From assembly GCA_963995525.1 (NCBI GenBank), contig OZ023206.1, positions 21,349,131 through 21,413,130 on the forward strand: DNA of 64,000 bases, written 5' to 3'. Of this stretch, positions 1-11,681 are shown piece after piece. Made by a program: the position numbers and the translations under genes. This stretch comes from Escarpia spicata (Eukaryota; Annelida; Polychaeta; Sabellida; Siboglinidae). The notes under the pieces are model-generated. The model did not search any database. It saw only the letters and a list, made by a program, of their open reading frames with translations, and was not told the origin of the DNA. Within the stretch, counting starts at the first letter, position 1; each line of letters opens with the position of its first letter.

Positions 1-75
1 TCATTATTTTATACATACAGAAGTGAATGTTATCATAAAAACTATGCCAGTAACAAGTGATCAATCCGGGGAGGC

Positions 76-222
76 TACAGTAAATTAGAATGGGCTAAGT
101 TTAAAATGCACTACATTTTGGAAGAGGGGTTGGATTTAAGTGTGCACAAGATTGTGGGTGTGCTCCCTAAGATTGATACACATATAGATATCCTTTGGCA
201 TAGACATGGCTTTATCTGTTAA
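76..222 (+). CDS. Possible 3'-terminal exon of an unidentified plus-strand gene
   Basis: An open stretch follows a cag acceptor-like site near 85 and reads about 45 residues to a TAA at 220-222. It includes the peptide EEGLDLSVHKIVGVLPKID. An AATAAA lies about 45 bases downstream, as expected for a last exon. The polypyrimidine tract is poor and I do not recognise the protein. The frame could be fortuitous, especially because a minus-strand gene (the TRUB1-like exons at 604-1947) should continue leftward over this region. Confidence 0.25.
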   Translation, partial: YSKLEWAKFKMHYILEEGLDLSVHKIVGVLPKIDTHIDILWHRHGFIC

Positions 223-268
223 ATGTGCTTTTCTCAGTGCAAAGCCAGGCAACTTTGCTAGTGTTTCA

Positions 269-274
269 ATAAAA
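269..274 (+). promoter_or_regulatory. Candidate polyadenylation signal AATAAA
   Basis: An AATAAA hexamer lies within the context tttcaataaaaac, 47 bases after the TAA of the possible terminal exon. It is followed by AT-rich sequence with no strong GT-rich element. Confidence 0.3.
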
Positions 275-603
275 ACTTAAATGTTGTAAATTTATCCAGG
301 GTTCAGAGGATTGTTTATACTGGAATCGGGCAACGGACATGTATCAAATTGTAGATACATGCATTTATTTCTGAATATTTGATGTTTTGTATCTCTTCGT
401 TTTGGGGTTAATTGCCTGGTATTATCCCTCATCAATGACAGGCATTTCCACAAATTTCCATTTGAAGTTGAGCTGTTTGCAGGAAACACGGCGACAAAAA
501 GGTGGTCGAAGTATAAGTGATTCAGCAAAGAGAGCATGAGGTCATCAACAATGCAGGAGTAGTGTAATCAACTACCTCTCCTGGCTTTCGAGGGTTCACC
601 TAC

Positions 604-1947
604 CATAAGGCAGTTCTTTTGTCACTTTGCTTTCTGCGCCATATGTTTCCGTGGCTACCCCTAAACAACAGGTTGTCAGGTACCTCTGGAGAGAAATAAG
701 AGAAGTGTCACCAGATATAAACAACCTTAAGATGGTTGATGATTCGTTTTAAAAGTAACTATGTCCACTTAACAATACTAATATGCAGGTAACAAGGCCA
801 CAGTAAATTTTACTTTGCAAGGTTAATTATGAAACAGATTGATTGACTATGGTAACAAGTTAATATATGAGTTGTGCATATTATTATTGTAATTTATTTA
901 TAATTCGTTTTGTATTTATTCAGTTTTTTTTAGTTTGAGAAGGGCATAGCAACATATAAGTATATTACTTCAGCTAAGTCCTTTCAGCAGCAACAGCAAC
1001 AGCACACCATACTGTGCATATATTATGTTGTTATTATTGTTGAATAAACTTTCATTCATTCATGACTATAAGTAAATGTAACATGAAACACCATTGAAAA
1101 TGAGGCAAACCATGTGTCAATTATAATCATTTTATACTGATATAATACATACACATATTTTAATTCAAACCTCTTTTCTCAGCTATTTGCATTAGTTAGT
1201 GAAATATTATGCCCAGAAAACATGTATATATATATATTATTATTATACAGTGGATAACAGCAAGACTGATGAACGTATATACTAAAGGCACATATTAAAA
1301 ACCTTTTTTCCATGTAGTAGTGTATGTAGCTGTTTACATCCCGTCTCAAGACCAAAACACATCACCCCTGTGGCGTACATGTCCAATGTTCCACCATGAC
1401 CAATCTTTAACCTTCGACCTTTCAAGATTTCACACCCGATCTCTAAAACAGAAACAAAACTTCCTTATCATTTGGAATTATTTGCTGCAACTTGTCCTGT
1501 GGAAAGTATATATTTAGCAATGCTTAAAGAAAAGTTATACAAATACACAGAAAATAAATAAATTAATTCACAAAAACACAGCTTGCTCTTCCTTCAAACA
1601 TTGGTTCAGCTTTAAAAATAATACCTGCACAAAATATGTCTTATCAAGTCTTAATTATTTACCTTTCTAATTCCACTACATTCCATCAAGGAATGGGCTG
1701 AACGTACTAGTTTTATAATTAAATTAATCTAACATAATACATAGTGTATATTGAGACTTTCCAAACACATTATATATTTGCCGACACACACTGTGAAGAG
1801 ATCAGACCCAGTACCCTTCTGTAAGTCATCCCGAATCCTGTCCCCCAGCTTTGCTGAAGTTATTCCTGTTGGTTTTACCACAGCAAAGACACCACAAAGT
1901 CGAGATAGCAGCATTGTTGATGTCATGGCAATTTCCAATGCACCCAC
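604..1947 (-). CDS. TRUB1: TRUB1-like pseudouridine synthase, first three coding exons (partial, continues beyond left edge)
   Basis: Three minus-strand exons join with consistent phases: 1947-1815 (133 nt, ends phase 1), 1442-1303 (140 nt, ends phase 0) and 685-604 (82 nt, ends phase 1). Exon 1 encodes the TruB N-terminal motif GVFAVVKPTGITSAKL. Exon 2 encodes motif II, KIGHGGTLDMYATGVM, with the catalytic aspartate in GTLD. Exon 3 encodes RYLTT...LGVATETYG, matching the RYTA.GELG.ATDT block of TRUB1. Members isomerise uridine 55 in the T-arm of tRNA. The order and splice points agree with TRUB1 better than with TRUB2. Start: the ATG at 1947; an internal ATG seven codons later is also possible. 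Exon 4 onward was not found in bases 1-600, so the gene either runs off the edge or is broken. Confidence 0.8.
860..1066 (+). mobile_element. Probable LINE 3' UTR/tail remnant in TRUB1 intron 2
   Basis: AT-rich sequence ends in a (TTA)n-rich stretch, AATAAA and repeated CATT units (aataaactttcattcattc). This is typical of the 3' ends of CR1/L2-type LINEs. No coding sequence remains. Confidence 0.35.
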
Positions 1948-2570
1948 TTTAGTTGTCTTTGATTGTATACATCACCTGCAAAGTAAAAACAATAAGGTAA
2001 TAATTAAAATATGCATATATAAATAGTGTGTGTGTGCGTGTGTGAGTGCATGCATGCGTGTGTACATACATGTGTCCCAACTGGGTATCGCACCACTGGA
2101 TGGCAACAGGGGGCAGTGCTTTGGTAGTCTTCTTCTTCTTCTAATTAACCAACGAACTTCAACATTTTGAAGACCACTGTTGGTATTGCAGGGGTTACAT
2201 ACCGGAATAAACAAGGGCAGAAAGTTTGCAGCTGAAGAGGTGGGGGTGGGAGGTGGACAGATGACAGGGATGGGGGAGCAGTGTTAGTTTTGTTTACTGG
2301 GATGAAATGGGCAGCAGTCCTAGCCTTGAAGCAGCCAAGGCAGGGAAGTGACACTACGGTCTCTGGAAGTCCGTTCCAGTCTGAAGCGGGTCCTGGGGAA
2401 GAATGAGAACTTCCTGTAGTCCGTTCAACCTGGTCAGTAGTAGTAGTAGTCATCTCATTTAACCATAAAACATTACTCCAGTGGCGCCACATAATGTGTG
2501 AAAGTGGTATTAAAGCACACTGATTCACTGGCACAGACAGTATTATCTTCAAAATGCTGAAACGAGCCAG

Positions 2571-2720
2571 GTACCGCAGGATTGGAGGGATGCAAGTGTA
2601 ACACCAATACACAAGAAAGGGCCAATAAACAACTGCAACAATTACAGACCGGTATTAATCACTAGCCAAGTAATACAAATATTAGGAAGAATAATTCAAG
2701 AGTCTTCTTAATCTAGCTGA
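2571..2720 (+). pseudogene. Reverse transcriptase fragment of a non-LTR retrotransposon
   Basis: In one frame the sequence reads VPQDWRDASVTPIHKKG, then NNYRPVLITS. This is the conserved N-terminal RT block of LINE elements (W..A.V.PI.KKG......YRP..L). The frame is lost after about 50 codons. Only a short, old fragment remains, next to the palindromic element that starts at 2973. Confidence 0.6.
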
Positions 2721-2972
2721 ATCAAACAACACTACATGTTGTGACCAACGTGCTTTCTAAAAAATGTTCATGCACCAAGCCAAGCACACACATAAAACAT
2801 ATTACAACAAAAGCAAACCAATGGATAGGATTAATTAAAAGATGTTTTGAAAGCAGATCTGAAAAAAATAATAAAAACATTATACAATTATTATACAGTG
2901 CCAGTGTCGGTGTGTCAGAGCAGAGTCAAGAAATTTGGTAGCCATGTTACGTTAGTTCTTATTATCTGTTTT

Positions 2973-3411
2973 GGCACTTGTGTAGAATCGGGACCCACCT
3001 CAATTTCGCTATATTAATTTGAGTTTTGCCTAACTTTGATACCGAAGAGCGTTAGTTCCATCATTCAACATCATTCCAGGCATATTTATATTATGAAAAT
3101 ATTGTGTCTTAGCACATTTTTGAAGCACAAATAGCGACCCGGTTTACGCTAGTCTGCACTGTTATAGTCTTGCGTTACCGCATCATGCTCCTAAAATAAG
3201 CGATATAGTGGCATATGTTGATGCCAACCGGGTGCTATTTATGCCTCAAAAGTGCGCTGAGCACATGATGCAAAATTATCAAACGTAAAATATAAATACG
3301 TCTTGGTCCTGGGATAATCATAATGGAACTAACGCATTGAGGTATCAAAGTTAGGCAAAATTCAAGTTATAACGGCGAAATCGAGGTGGGTTCGGATTCT
3401 ACACAAGTGCC
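2973..3411. mobile_element. Foldback/MITE-like palindromic element, 439 bp
   Basis: The arms 2973-3065 and 3321-3411 are inverted copies. The left arm begins ggcacttgtgtagaatc and the right arm ends gattctacacaagtgcc. Further inward, aaatagcgacccggtt (from about 3130) pairs imperfectly with aaccgggtgctattt (from about 3225), so most of the element can fold on itself. It has no coding capacity. The class is consistent with a MITE derived from a cut-and-paste transposon. No clear target-site duplication was seen. Confidence 0.65.
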
Positions 3412-3424
3412 TTTTCTATAAGTA

Positions 3425-5545
3425 TTTGCGACAGCGCTTCGAGCCATCTCATGGGAAACGCTATTCCGTCTACCAATCTGTGAAGGGCAACTGAATTTCT
3501 TCAACTCTAGTATAAGAACATTACTTGATTTGCATCTTCCAGAGCACCAAATCAGACGATGCTCAAGTGACAGACCTTGGATAGATGATAATTTTCGCTA
3601 TCTAATTTGCCGCCGCCTGAGTGCACTTCTTGGTGGAAATAAACCACAGTACAAGCTATGTAGAAACAAAGTCAACCGCGAGAAAAAGTCATTGCAACGG
3701 AGATACTATGAACGGAAAATCCTGGCTCTTGAGAAAGATGGTGGAACAACGTTAAAGACAGTGCTGGTGTCAAAGTAAACCGCGACAATCTGCAGGGACT
3801 TGCTAATGCGTATTTCTCCGGAAATCTAGACGTTCTCACCAACGACATGTGCGATTTCTTCCAGTCCGTGACGAACGATCTAACTCCGCTGTCACTGGAC
3901 GATACATTCCTTCCGGTAGGAGCTGATACCACCGTCCCAGATACCTACATCATCAGCGTCGCAGAAGTAGCCAATTCACTATCACGGATTAGAACAGACA
4001 AAGCTGTCGGCCCCGATGAAATACCTAACTGGATTCTGCACGACTACGCCACCATACTTGCTCCCCCCGTGTGCGCGATCTTCAATAGCAGCCTGCGGGA
4101 AGGGACTGTACCACTGCTTTGGAAATCTGCTGACATCAGAGCTATACCCAAAGTACGACCGCCAAAGCTCATCCATAAAGACCTGCGCCCAATTTCACTC
4201 ATGCCGGTATTGTCCAAGTGCCTGCAGCAATTCACTTGTGGATGGATAACGGCCATTGCTGGAGACCAAGTTGACCCTCAACAATATGGTTCAGTAAAGG
4301 GAACGTCCACAGTGCACAGGTGGAAATCAGCACTCGTTTCCACCGGAACCATGATCTGCATACTACTCGTTGACTTTAGCAAAGCGTTTGATAGAGTAGA
4401 CCACCACACTCTGCTAACTAAATGCGCATCACTTGAACTCCCGAATTTCATAATCAAATGGCTAACATCCTTCTTTTGCCAACGCAAACAGCGAGTGAAG
4501 ATATTTCAAGTTGAAGTACATTACTGTCAACGCAGGCGTGCCACAAGGAACAATCTTTGGCCCAATCGGTTTTGTGCATCGTATAAATGACTTACAAACA
4601 GCTTGTGAACACGTCAAATTTGTAGACGATTACACAATATGGAAATCATGTTCACCTTCAGGCCTTGATAGCTCATTTCAAACAGCGGCAGATGAAGTAG
4701 CACAGTGGACTGCCACCAACAAAATGACATTGAACTTCAACAAAACGAAATGTGCACATGCTTCAAGAAAAAACACCAGACAGCCAGCCAATAATGGTCA
4801 ACGAAAGACTGATAGAACAAGTAAACTGCACTCGCCTACTAGGTGTCACACTTCACATCGACGAAATCACCGCTAAATGTCGCAAAGACTATATTTCATA
4901 ATCCTGCTCAAGCGAGCAGGAGTCGACCCCCATCATCTCGTCAAGATCTATACAACACTAATCCGATCGGTGCTTGAGTATGCCTGCCAGGTGTGGCATA
5001 CGAGCTTAATGAAAAGGCAAACCAAGCAGCTGGAAAGTACCCAGAGACGAGCTAAGTGGATAATATTAATATTCCATGACGTGTGTTACGACGAAGCCAT
5101 TGCCACAGCGAGACTATCAACAGTGGCAGACCGGAGGGAGACGTTGTGCAGAACTCTATTCACGAACATACGACAACCTAACCACAAACTGCACCATCTA
5201 CTGCCTCCCTCCCAAACACCTCCATACGCAATCCGAAACGCACGTATGTACAGTGCTCCTCGGTGTTGGACCGAACACTTTTATAACTTATGGACTGTAT
5301 CACTGGCAATAACCAGACATTTTAGTTTCCTACGAATTACTCACAATTGACAGTGAATCTTGTTTTAGTTATTTATTCTATTTACGCGCAAATTATACAT
5401 TTTAATTAGTTACAATTTAACTTATTTAGGTTGTATATTCCATTTAGTGTTTTATTAATCTACTTGATTTAATTGTTTTATCAATTTTAATGTACCTACT
5501 GTACTTTTTAGCTTCTATGGCTGCCAAAGAAAATAAACTTATTAT
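3425..5545 (+). mobile_element. Degenerate CR1/Jockey-group LINE, RT region, frameshifted
   Basis: About 2.1 kb of ORF2 in several frames. First comes the linker between endonuclease and RT (HSSDRPW-like: CSSDRPWIDDNFR, near 3550). RT follows in 3847-4590: GPDEIPNWIL, RPISLMPVLSKC, LVDFSKAFDRVDH. The next frame, 4511-4740, has NAGVPQGTIFGP and FVDDYTI, the catalytic (F/Y)xDD. The C-terminal region, 4877-5350, has LEYACQVWHTSL. The 3' end is AT-rich and finishes near an AATAAA-containing tail at about 5530. At least two frameshifts and a lost start make it inactive. It is diverged from the CR1 copies at 13 and 41 kb, so it is another, older family. Confidence 0.8.
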
Positions 5546-6192
5546 TCGTACCCGATGTCTCTGTGGCTTGGATATTAACATCACATATTATCGCTCAAAA
5601 ACAATACAACTTCGTCCCTTTCGGAAGCGCGGCATACGGTAACAGCACAGAATGGCTAATTGCTTCAAATTTAAAAATCGTAATAAAGAAAATAGACATC
5701 ACATAGGCTGAATTACAACGTCATAATGATCGAACGAACGATAAAACAACCTCTGAGTTAGATAGCCAGCCTGTTTACAAAAACCCTAGCGGATTTGTTT
5801 TAAAATAATTTGTTGTAATCCGACAGATGGCGACACTTTCGGTTGTTTCCTCTGAAACCTAGCGGATTTTGTTTTGCAGCCTAATCCAGTTTCACTTTTA
5901 CGATGTTGCCCGTCGAAAATGGTAGGTAGACACGCACATTCTACGTCTTAACTTTCGAACATAGGCATAGCTGACATGCTCGAAACGATTCTATAATAGC
6001 TCAAACTAGGATAGCAATAACTGTCCATTGATGTTGGGACTGTAGTTACGTAGTATAGAGGTAATTAAGTATAGACTAGTGTAGTGTTTTACTTCCTCCT
6101 GCCCTGGTAAGCTGGTTCACATATGATTTGCTGACTTATCTTCGACATTTCAGTAGCACAAATAGTGAGTGCACTAATCAGGATTGGATAAC
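5546..6192. other. Non-coding interval, nothing recognised
   Basis: No ORF with recognisable motifs and no clear repeat structure were seen between the LINE 3' end and the left target-site duplication of gypsy element 1. Confidence 0.5.
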
Positions 6193-6197
6193 ATAAT

Positions 6198-7129
6198 CTC
6201 GCGGTTCGCTCAGTTTGGTAGTTCGAGAGAATCACTATAACTGTAAAAAGGTGTAATGCTGTTTTAATAGCAGAGTCTATGTAACAACATGTGGCTTTAC
6301 CAGCCAGTGCCAGGACTCTTCCCAGTACATGTACAATACAATAGATACAAGAAACAACTGCTACAACTGTATCAATGCCTTGTATCAAACACAGATCATA
6401 TTAAGAAAAACACTTGTAGACATAGTGTTATTGACATATCTGATAGGTGACAATTAGTTATTGTCAATGGCTATATAACACTAATATAACAAGTAACTAT
6501 TAACCGCAACATATATCTCAAAATAACATTAGTAGACTATGCACTTTTAGTTTACAATAACATAAATGTAAATAATGTAACATGCCTGTAAAAAGGTGTA
6601 ATGCTGTTTTAATAGCAGAGTCTATGTAACAACATGTGGCTTTACCAGCCAGTGCCAGGACTCTTCCCAGTACATGTACAATACAATAGATACAAGAAAC
6701 AACTGCTACAACTGTATCAATGCCTTGTATCAAACACAGATCATATTAAGAAAAACACTTGTAGACATAGTGTTATTGACATATCTGATAGGTGACAATT
6801 AGTTATTGTCAATGGCTATATAACACTAATATAACAAGTAACTATTAACCGCAACATATATCTCAAAATAACATTAGTAGACTATGCACTTTTAGTTTAC
6901 AATAACATAAATGTAAATAATGTAACATGCCTGTAAAAAGGTGTAATGCTGTTTTAATAGCAGAGTCTATGTAACAACATGTGGCTTTACCAGCCAGTGC
7001 CAGGACTCTCCTAGGTTGACACCTCAATCCCTTGATGGCTAATGTGTCAAGTATACCCTTTTATTAAATACCTGTCACAGTGTGGCAGCTCTATGACAAC
7101 TATAGTGTTTAACTATAGTACCTGCTACA
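6198..7129 (-). repeat. 3' LTR of gypsy 1, containing 345-bp tandem units
   Basis: This LTR is 932 bp because an internal segment is tandemly repeated with an exact 345-bp displacement: ctgtaaaaag begins at 6241, 6586 and 6931, the third copy being partial. Outside the repeats it matches the 5' LTR at 12891-12990 plus 15356-15848. It ends at gctaca (7129), directly before the polypurine tract. Confidence 0.85.
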
Positions 7130-7146
7130 TCTACCCCCTCCATCAA
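7130..7146 (-). other. Polypurine tract of gypsy 1
   Basis: On the element's sense (minus) strand a purine-rich run, GGAGGGGGTAGA, ends immediately at the TGTAGC start of the 3' LTR. This is the position and composition expected of the plus-strand primer of reverse transcription. Confidence 0.75.
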
Positions 7147-7219
7147 TGAATGTCGTCCCGACATTCCAATAGTAAACACAATAATACATATTACTCTTGA
7201 ACACATGTTCAAATGTTGT

Positions 7220-7669
7220 CTATGACAATTTAGCAAGTACATCACAAAATCCTTGATTAAACATGGAAAGTGCTAAGGCAGAATTCAGTACTTGTTGAGC
7301 AAAGTCAGTGTAACGAGCAGGTTTCCGTATTTCCCGTTTAGGCCGGTTATGCACAGCTGGTGATGGCAACCTCACCCGACACGATGAGCGTTCAGCAATG
7401 TCCGGAATCTCTGCATTCTCACCAAGCTCTCCTTCGCCCTTTTCCTCATCTGACACTTCCGATTCCGTGTCTCCATCCTCAGCAAGCTCTCCTTCGTCCC
7501 TTTCCTCATCTGACACCTGAGACTCCCTGCATCCATCCTCATCAAGTAGTTCCATCTCGCAATTGGGATCTGGAATATCCATGTCTCCAGGTGTTCCTTC
7601 TGACGCACGTTCTAATGCGGCAGGCACAAACTCTCCAGCCTCTGGATCAAGTGGCTTCCTCATGACCAC
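7220..7669 (-). pseudogene. Gypsy 1 pol C-terminal tail
   Basis: 149 codons, very acidic in the middle (repeated SDEE and GELGE/GELAE blocks) and basic at the end (RPKREIRKPARYTDF). Acidic tails ending in R/K-P-A-R-Y are typical after the integrase of gypsy elements. An upstream piece in another frame at 7727-7912 carries FVVQREGGRGVKRTLHRNML, the GPY/F-region continuation of the integrase. The two pieces are separated from the integrase core by frameshifts. Confidence 0.6.
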
Positions 7670-7839
7670 TCTAACACAGTCGTCATCCTCCGACTCGTAC
7701 TCGGTCAGTGTTGCTTCTTCTTCCTCTCACTCAGAGCCGCTCACAGACACACCACCGCGCCTCTTTGTCCTTGCACCCACCGGCCGACTTTGCATTCTCG
7801 CCACAGATTCCTTCTCCTTCGCAGACAGCGGAAGGAAGT

Positions 7840-8763
7840 TTACTGGTAGCAACATGTTCCGGTGCAGTGTTCTCTTGACTCCACGCCCTCCTTCTCGCTG
7901 CACCACAAACACAGGAATCTCTCTTCAGCTGCTCCTACACTACATAGATATCTGTTTGCCAGCTTATTGCGGCCTCGCAAGCCAAAGTTCCGTACCAATA
8001 CGCGATCACCAATTTCAACTGTTCTTCCTCTAGCGCATCTGTCATAGTGACTTTTATGATGCCTGGCAGACTTGTTGCTTTCTGTTGTAGCAATCTTATA
8101 AGAAGATTCCAACCGTTCCCGCAGCTGCTTGGTGTAATCAGTGTGGTCTGCCACTTCTGATTGACGTTCACTTGATTCTACACCCATGGCCAGATCAATT
8201 GGCAGTCGTGGGTGTCTGCCAAATACCAGGTAGAATGGTGAGAAGCCTGTTGCTTCGTTTCTGGTAGCATTGTAAGCATGCACCAATGTTGGTACATAAG
8301 CCTTCCAGTTGGCCTTCTTCGTTACACTTAATGTACCTAACATGTTCATCAGTGTTGAATTGAACTTTTCACACTGCCCATTTCCCATTGGATGATACGG
8401 TGTAGTTCGGCTTTTTTCAATCCCTGCAAGTTGACACAATTCTTTGATGACATGACTCTCAAAATTTCTACCCCGGTCTGAATGGAGTCTCTGTGGAAAA
8501 CCATAGCGTAGAAATGTGTCATACAAAGCTTTTGCTGTGGTCTTGGCAGTTTGATTGCGTGTGGGAACAGCCTGGGCATACCGAGTGAAGTGGTCAGTCA
8601 TGACTAATACATTTTCAATCCCTCCTTTTGATGGTTCCAGGGTTAGATAATCAATACAGACAATCTCAAACGGCTGGTGTATGCGAATGTTCACAAGTGG
8701 TGCTCGATCTGGGTTGACTTTTCTTCGTATACAGGCTTCACATGTTTGCAGTTTCTTGCGCAC
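7840..8763 (-). pseudogene. Gypsy 1 integrase core
   Basis: 307 codons, starting in a frame different from the upstream pol ORF. The remnant of the zinc-binding module has CEAC. The DDE catalytic triad is present: D in CIDYL, D in HSDRGRNFE, E in NGQCEKFN. Next come the usual AYNATRNEATGFSPF and the FGRHPRLP motif. The frame changes again after NKLANRY near 8000. The enzyme would insert the cDNA copy into chromatin; this copy cannot be made as one polyprotein. Confidence 0.85.
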
Positions 8764-11681
8764 ATCTTCTGCCAGAAGAATCTGGCACGAACAAGGTCTA
8801 GGGTCCTAGTTCTTCCCAAGTGGCCTAACTGATCATGCAGACCCATCATTGCTTCATCTCTCTTTGCCGCTGGAAGAACTAGCTGGAACGATTCTTTACC
8901 GTCCTGGTGTACTCTCTTTCTGTGAAGCAAACCATCTCGTATACATAGCTTATCCCATTCCTTCAGGTATATCTTGAACTCTGGTGATTCCTGCTCTAGT
9001 TTGTGCTGTTGATCTAGACTGGGTTTGCTGCCCTGTCTCAGCAACATTAGCACCTTCTTGATCACCGGATCTTCACTTTGGATGAGCTCCCAATTAGGGT
9101 CATTGATCTTTGTCCCTCCGGTATCTACCAGTTCCTCCTCGTAGGTTACAGCTGCTTGGCTGCAGCACATCACCTCAATCAGGCCAAATGTGCCATCATC
9201 TTCTTCCATTCCTGCCATCTCACACACAGCCTGAACCACATGTTCAGGTAAGTGTCCTCTTTGTGCAGGCTTTGTGTGCATTCTAGAGAGTGCATCGGCA
9301 TCAGCATTATTTTTTCCCGAACGGTACTTGATGCTGAAATCATAAGTTGCAAGTTCTGCTAGCCACCGATGACTTGTCACATCCAGCTTTGCAGAAGTCA
9401 GGACATAGGCCAATGGGTTGTTATCAGTCATGACCACAAATTGGTGTCCATACAGATAGTCCTGGTACTTCTCAGACATGGCCCACTTGAGTGCTAGGAA
9501 TTCAAGTTTGTGGGCTGGGTAATTAACCTCGCTTGGCTTGAGTGCACGACTTGCATAGGCTATGACTCGCTGCTGACCTTGCTGTTCCTGATACAGTACT
9601 GCTCCAAGGCCGTGTAGGGATGCATCCACGTGTAATTCGAAAGGAAGACTGTAGTCAGCATATCCCAAAATGGGTGGTTCTATCAGTCTTTCCTTCAGTC
9701 TGTTAAATGCAGCGATTGCACTTGTGGTCATCACAATCTTGGTGGTTTTATTTACAGATGTCATGTTTTCCTGCCCTTTTAACAGATTGTGTAAGGGCTT
9801 GCATATTTCAGCATAACCCTTCACAAAGCAACGGTAGTAGCCGAAAAACCCAAGCACTTGGCGAAGCTCGTGTACGGTTGTCGGTATAGGCCATGCCTTT
9901 ACAGTTGTCGGTATAGGCCATGCCTTTACAGTCTCTATTTTGTCTGGATCGGCTTCGATCCCTGCCTCCGAGATGATGTGGCCTAAATACTTCACACGCT
10001 CTTGGCAAAGATGACACTTCGCAGGTTTCAATTTCAGACCAGCTGCTCGCAGGCTAGTAAACACAGCCTGCAGATGTTCAAGGTGAGTTTCAAATGTCCA
10101 TGAATGAATGACGATATCATCCAGGTAGACCAACACATTGGCCAAGTCAACCAGAGTGTGTTCCGTAAGCCTTTGAAACACAGCAGGAGCGTTTGTGAGA
10201 CTAAACGACATTCGATTGCATTCATAAAAATCGAGGTTTCCCACTCTGAATGCAGTCTTGGCTTTATCACACTCCTCTATTTCCACTTGCCAGTAGCCAC
10301 TCTGGAGGTCTAATGATGTAAACCATTTTGCGCCAGATAGCCTGTCCAGCATTGACTCAATGAGAGGCAGCATGTACGCATCTCTGATTGTCCGGCTGTT
10401 CAACCGCCTGAAGTCCAGACACAAGCGCAAACTCTCATCCTTCTTCTGCACTAGGACTACATTCGAGGCCCATGGACTGTGCGAATGACGTATTGCACCG
10501 CATGCCAACATCTCTTTCAGGTGTTGTCTAACTTCCTCGTACATTGCTGGAGGGATGCGTCTCGGTCTATCTTGAAATGGTGTTTCATCTGTCAGTTGAA
10601 TTTTCTGCTTCACTCCTACAGCTTTGCCTAGCTCCATTGCCCGAGATGAAAAAATGTCACCGAAATCATGACACAGTGCTTGTACCTTCTTCTTCTGTTC
10701 TTCTGAGAGCTTTGTGGCATCTAGATTCACTGGTACTTCACCATTTGTACATTTGCCGCAATCTCCATTACTCAACACATCACTATGTGTTAAGTCTCCA
10801 ACAGTCTTATCCCTGTCTAAAATGACACTATTCGTCATAGTCGCTATCTTCTGTCGTTTGGGAATTTTCATTTCCCTACATGAAACATTCGTTAGGACGA
10901 CATCAACTCGGTGGGTGTTGTCAGCTTGCACAACTGAGGCGGGGATGAGTATTCCCCCTGGGAGTGTTTCTGCTGGTTGAAGCATGCCAGCTGAGAAACC
11001 TTTCTGGGCTCCCATTCTTCCTTTCACAATGATAGATGTGTTTGCAGGGATCACTGTGTGGCGACATGAATACACTGCTAATTCCTGTTCTGTGACTTCT
11101 GATTGGTCAAGGTGAGCAAGTGCTTCTAAGATGGCTGCATCATGGAATGGGGTATTCCGAGCTCTCGAGGCTGTCAGGAAATTAGTTCCAATTATAACAG
11201 GCACTATTCTGTTCGACCGACTAGGGGGCACAACAAATGCTGGCACAGCAATTCCTCCACTTTCTCCCGTAGACGACTGCAACTTCACCTCAACTTCAAT
11301 GTAACCCAGGTAAGGTACTGACTGTCCTCCAGCACCTTCAATGTCAACTAGTCGTGACAGGGGTTGTAAGGTAAGGTGAGACAACTCTCTGTCAAAGAAT
11401 GGCTTTCCAATCGTGGTGACCATAGACCCACAGTTGAGTAGTGTTGTACATGTTTTACCCTCAATGGTAATCCCAATTTGGCACGAGCCGCCGACCAAGT
11501 CACAAGTAGGGCTGTGATTATTTTTCCTGTTACTGACCCTTTTTTGCCCTCCAAAAGGGATCAATTTGCATTTAAATGCACTCTGCAACTCTTGGACAAA
11601 TGCCCCTTCTGTTTGCAATGGTGGCATTCGATGCCGGTATTCTTGCGACAACCAAAAGATAGATGTCCAGGTATACCGCAA
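8691..11681 (-). pseudogene. Gypsy 1 pol: protease, reverse transcriptase, RNase H, integrase N-terminus
   Basis: 996 codons. The protease domain lies near residues 75-190, but its active-site triplet reads LLNCGSMV where D-T/S-G is normal, so the catalytic aspartate is replaced. RT: SLRLCLDFRRLN, SLDLQSGYWQVE, the catalytic YLDDIVIHS, KYLGHIIS. RNase H: HVDASLHGLGAVL, LEFLALKWA, TDNNPLAYVL, NADADALSR. The integrase HHCC module starts with LHDQLGHLGR and is cut short by a frameshift near 8760. A 27-bp direct duplication (near 9880-9935) inserts nine extra residues, seen as KAWPIPTTV twice. No frame joins this ORF to the integrase core. Confidence 0.88.

Noticed and set aside
292..537. Fourth TRUB1 exon on the minus strand
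   Set aside because: No reading frame matches the expected F.G.I.Q.PP.YSALK block.
7360..8047. Plus-strand ORFs of 60-156 codons
   Set aside because: Antisense shadows of the gypsy 1 integrase and tail.
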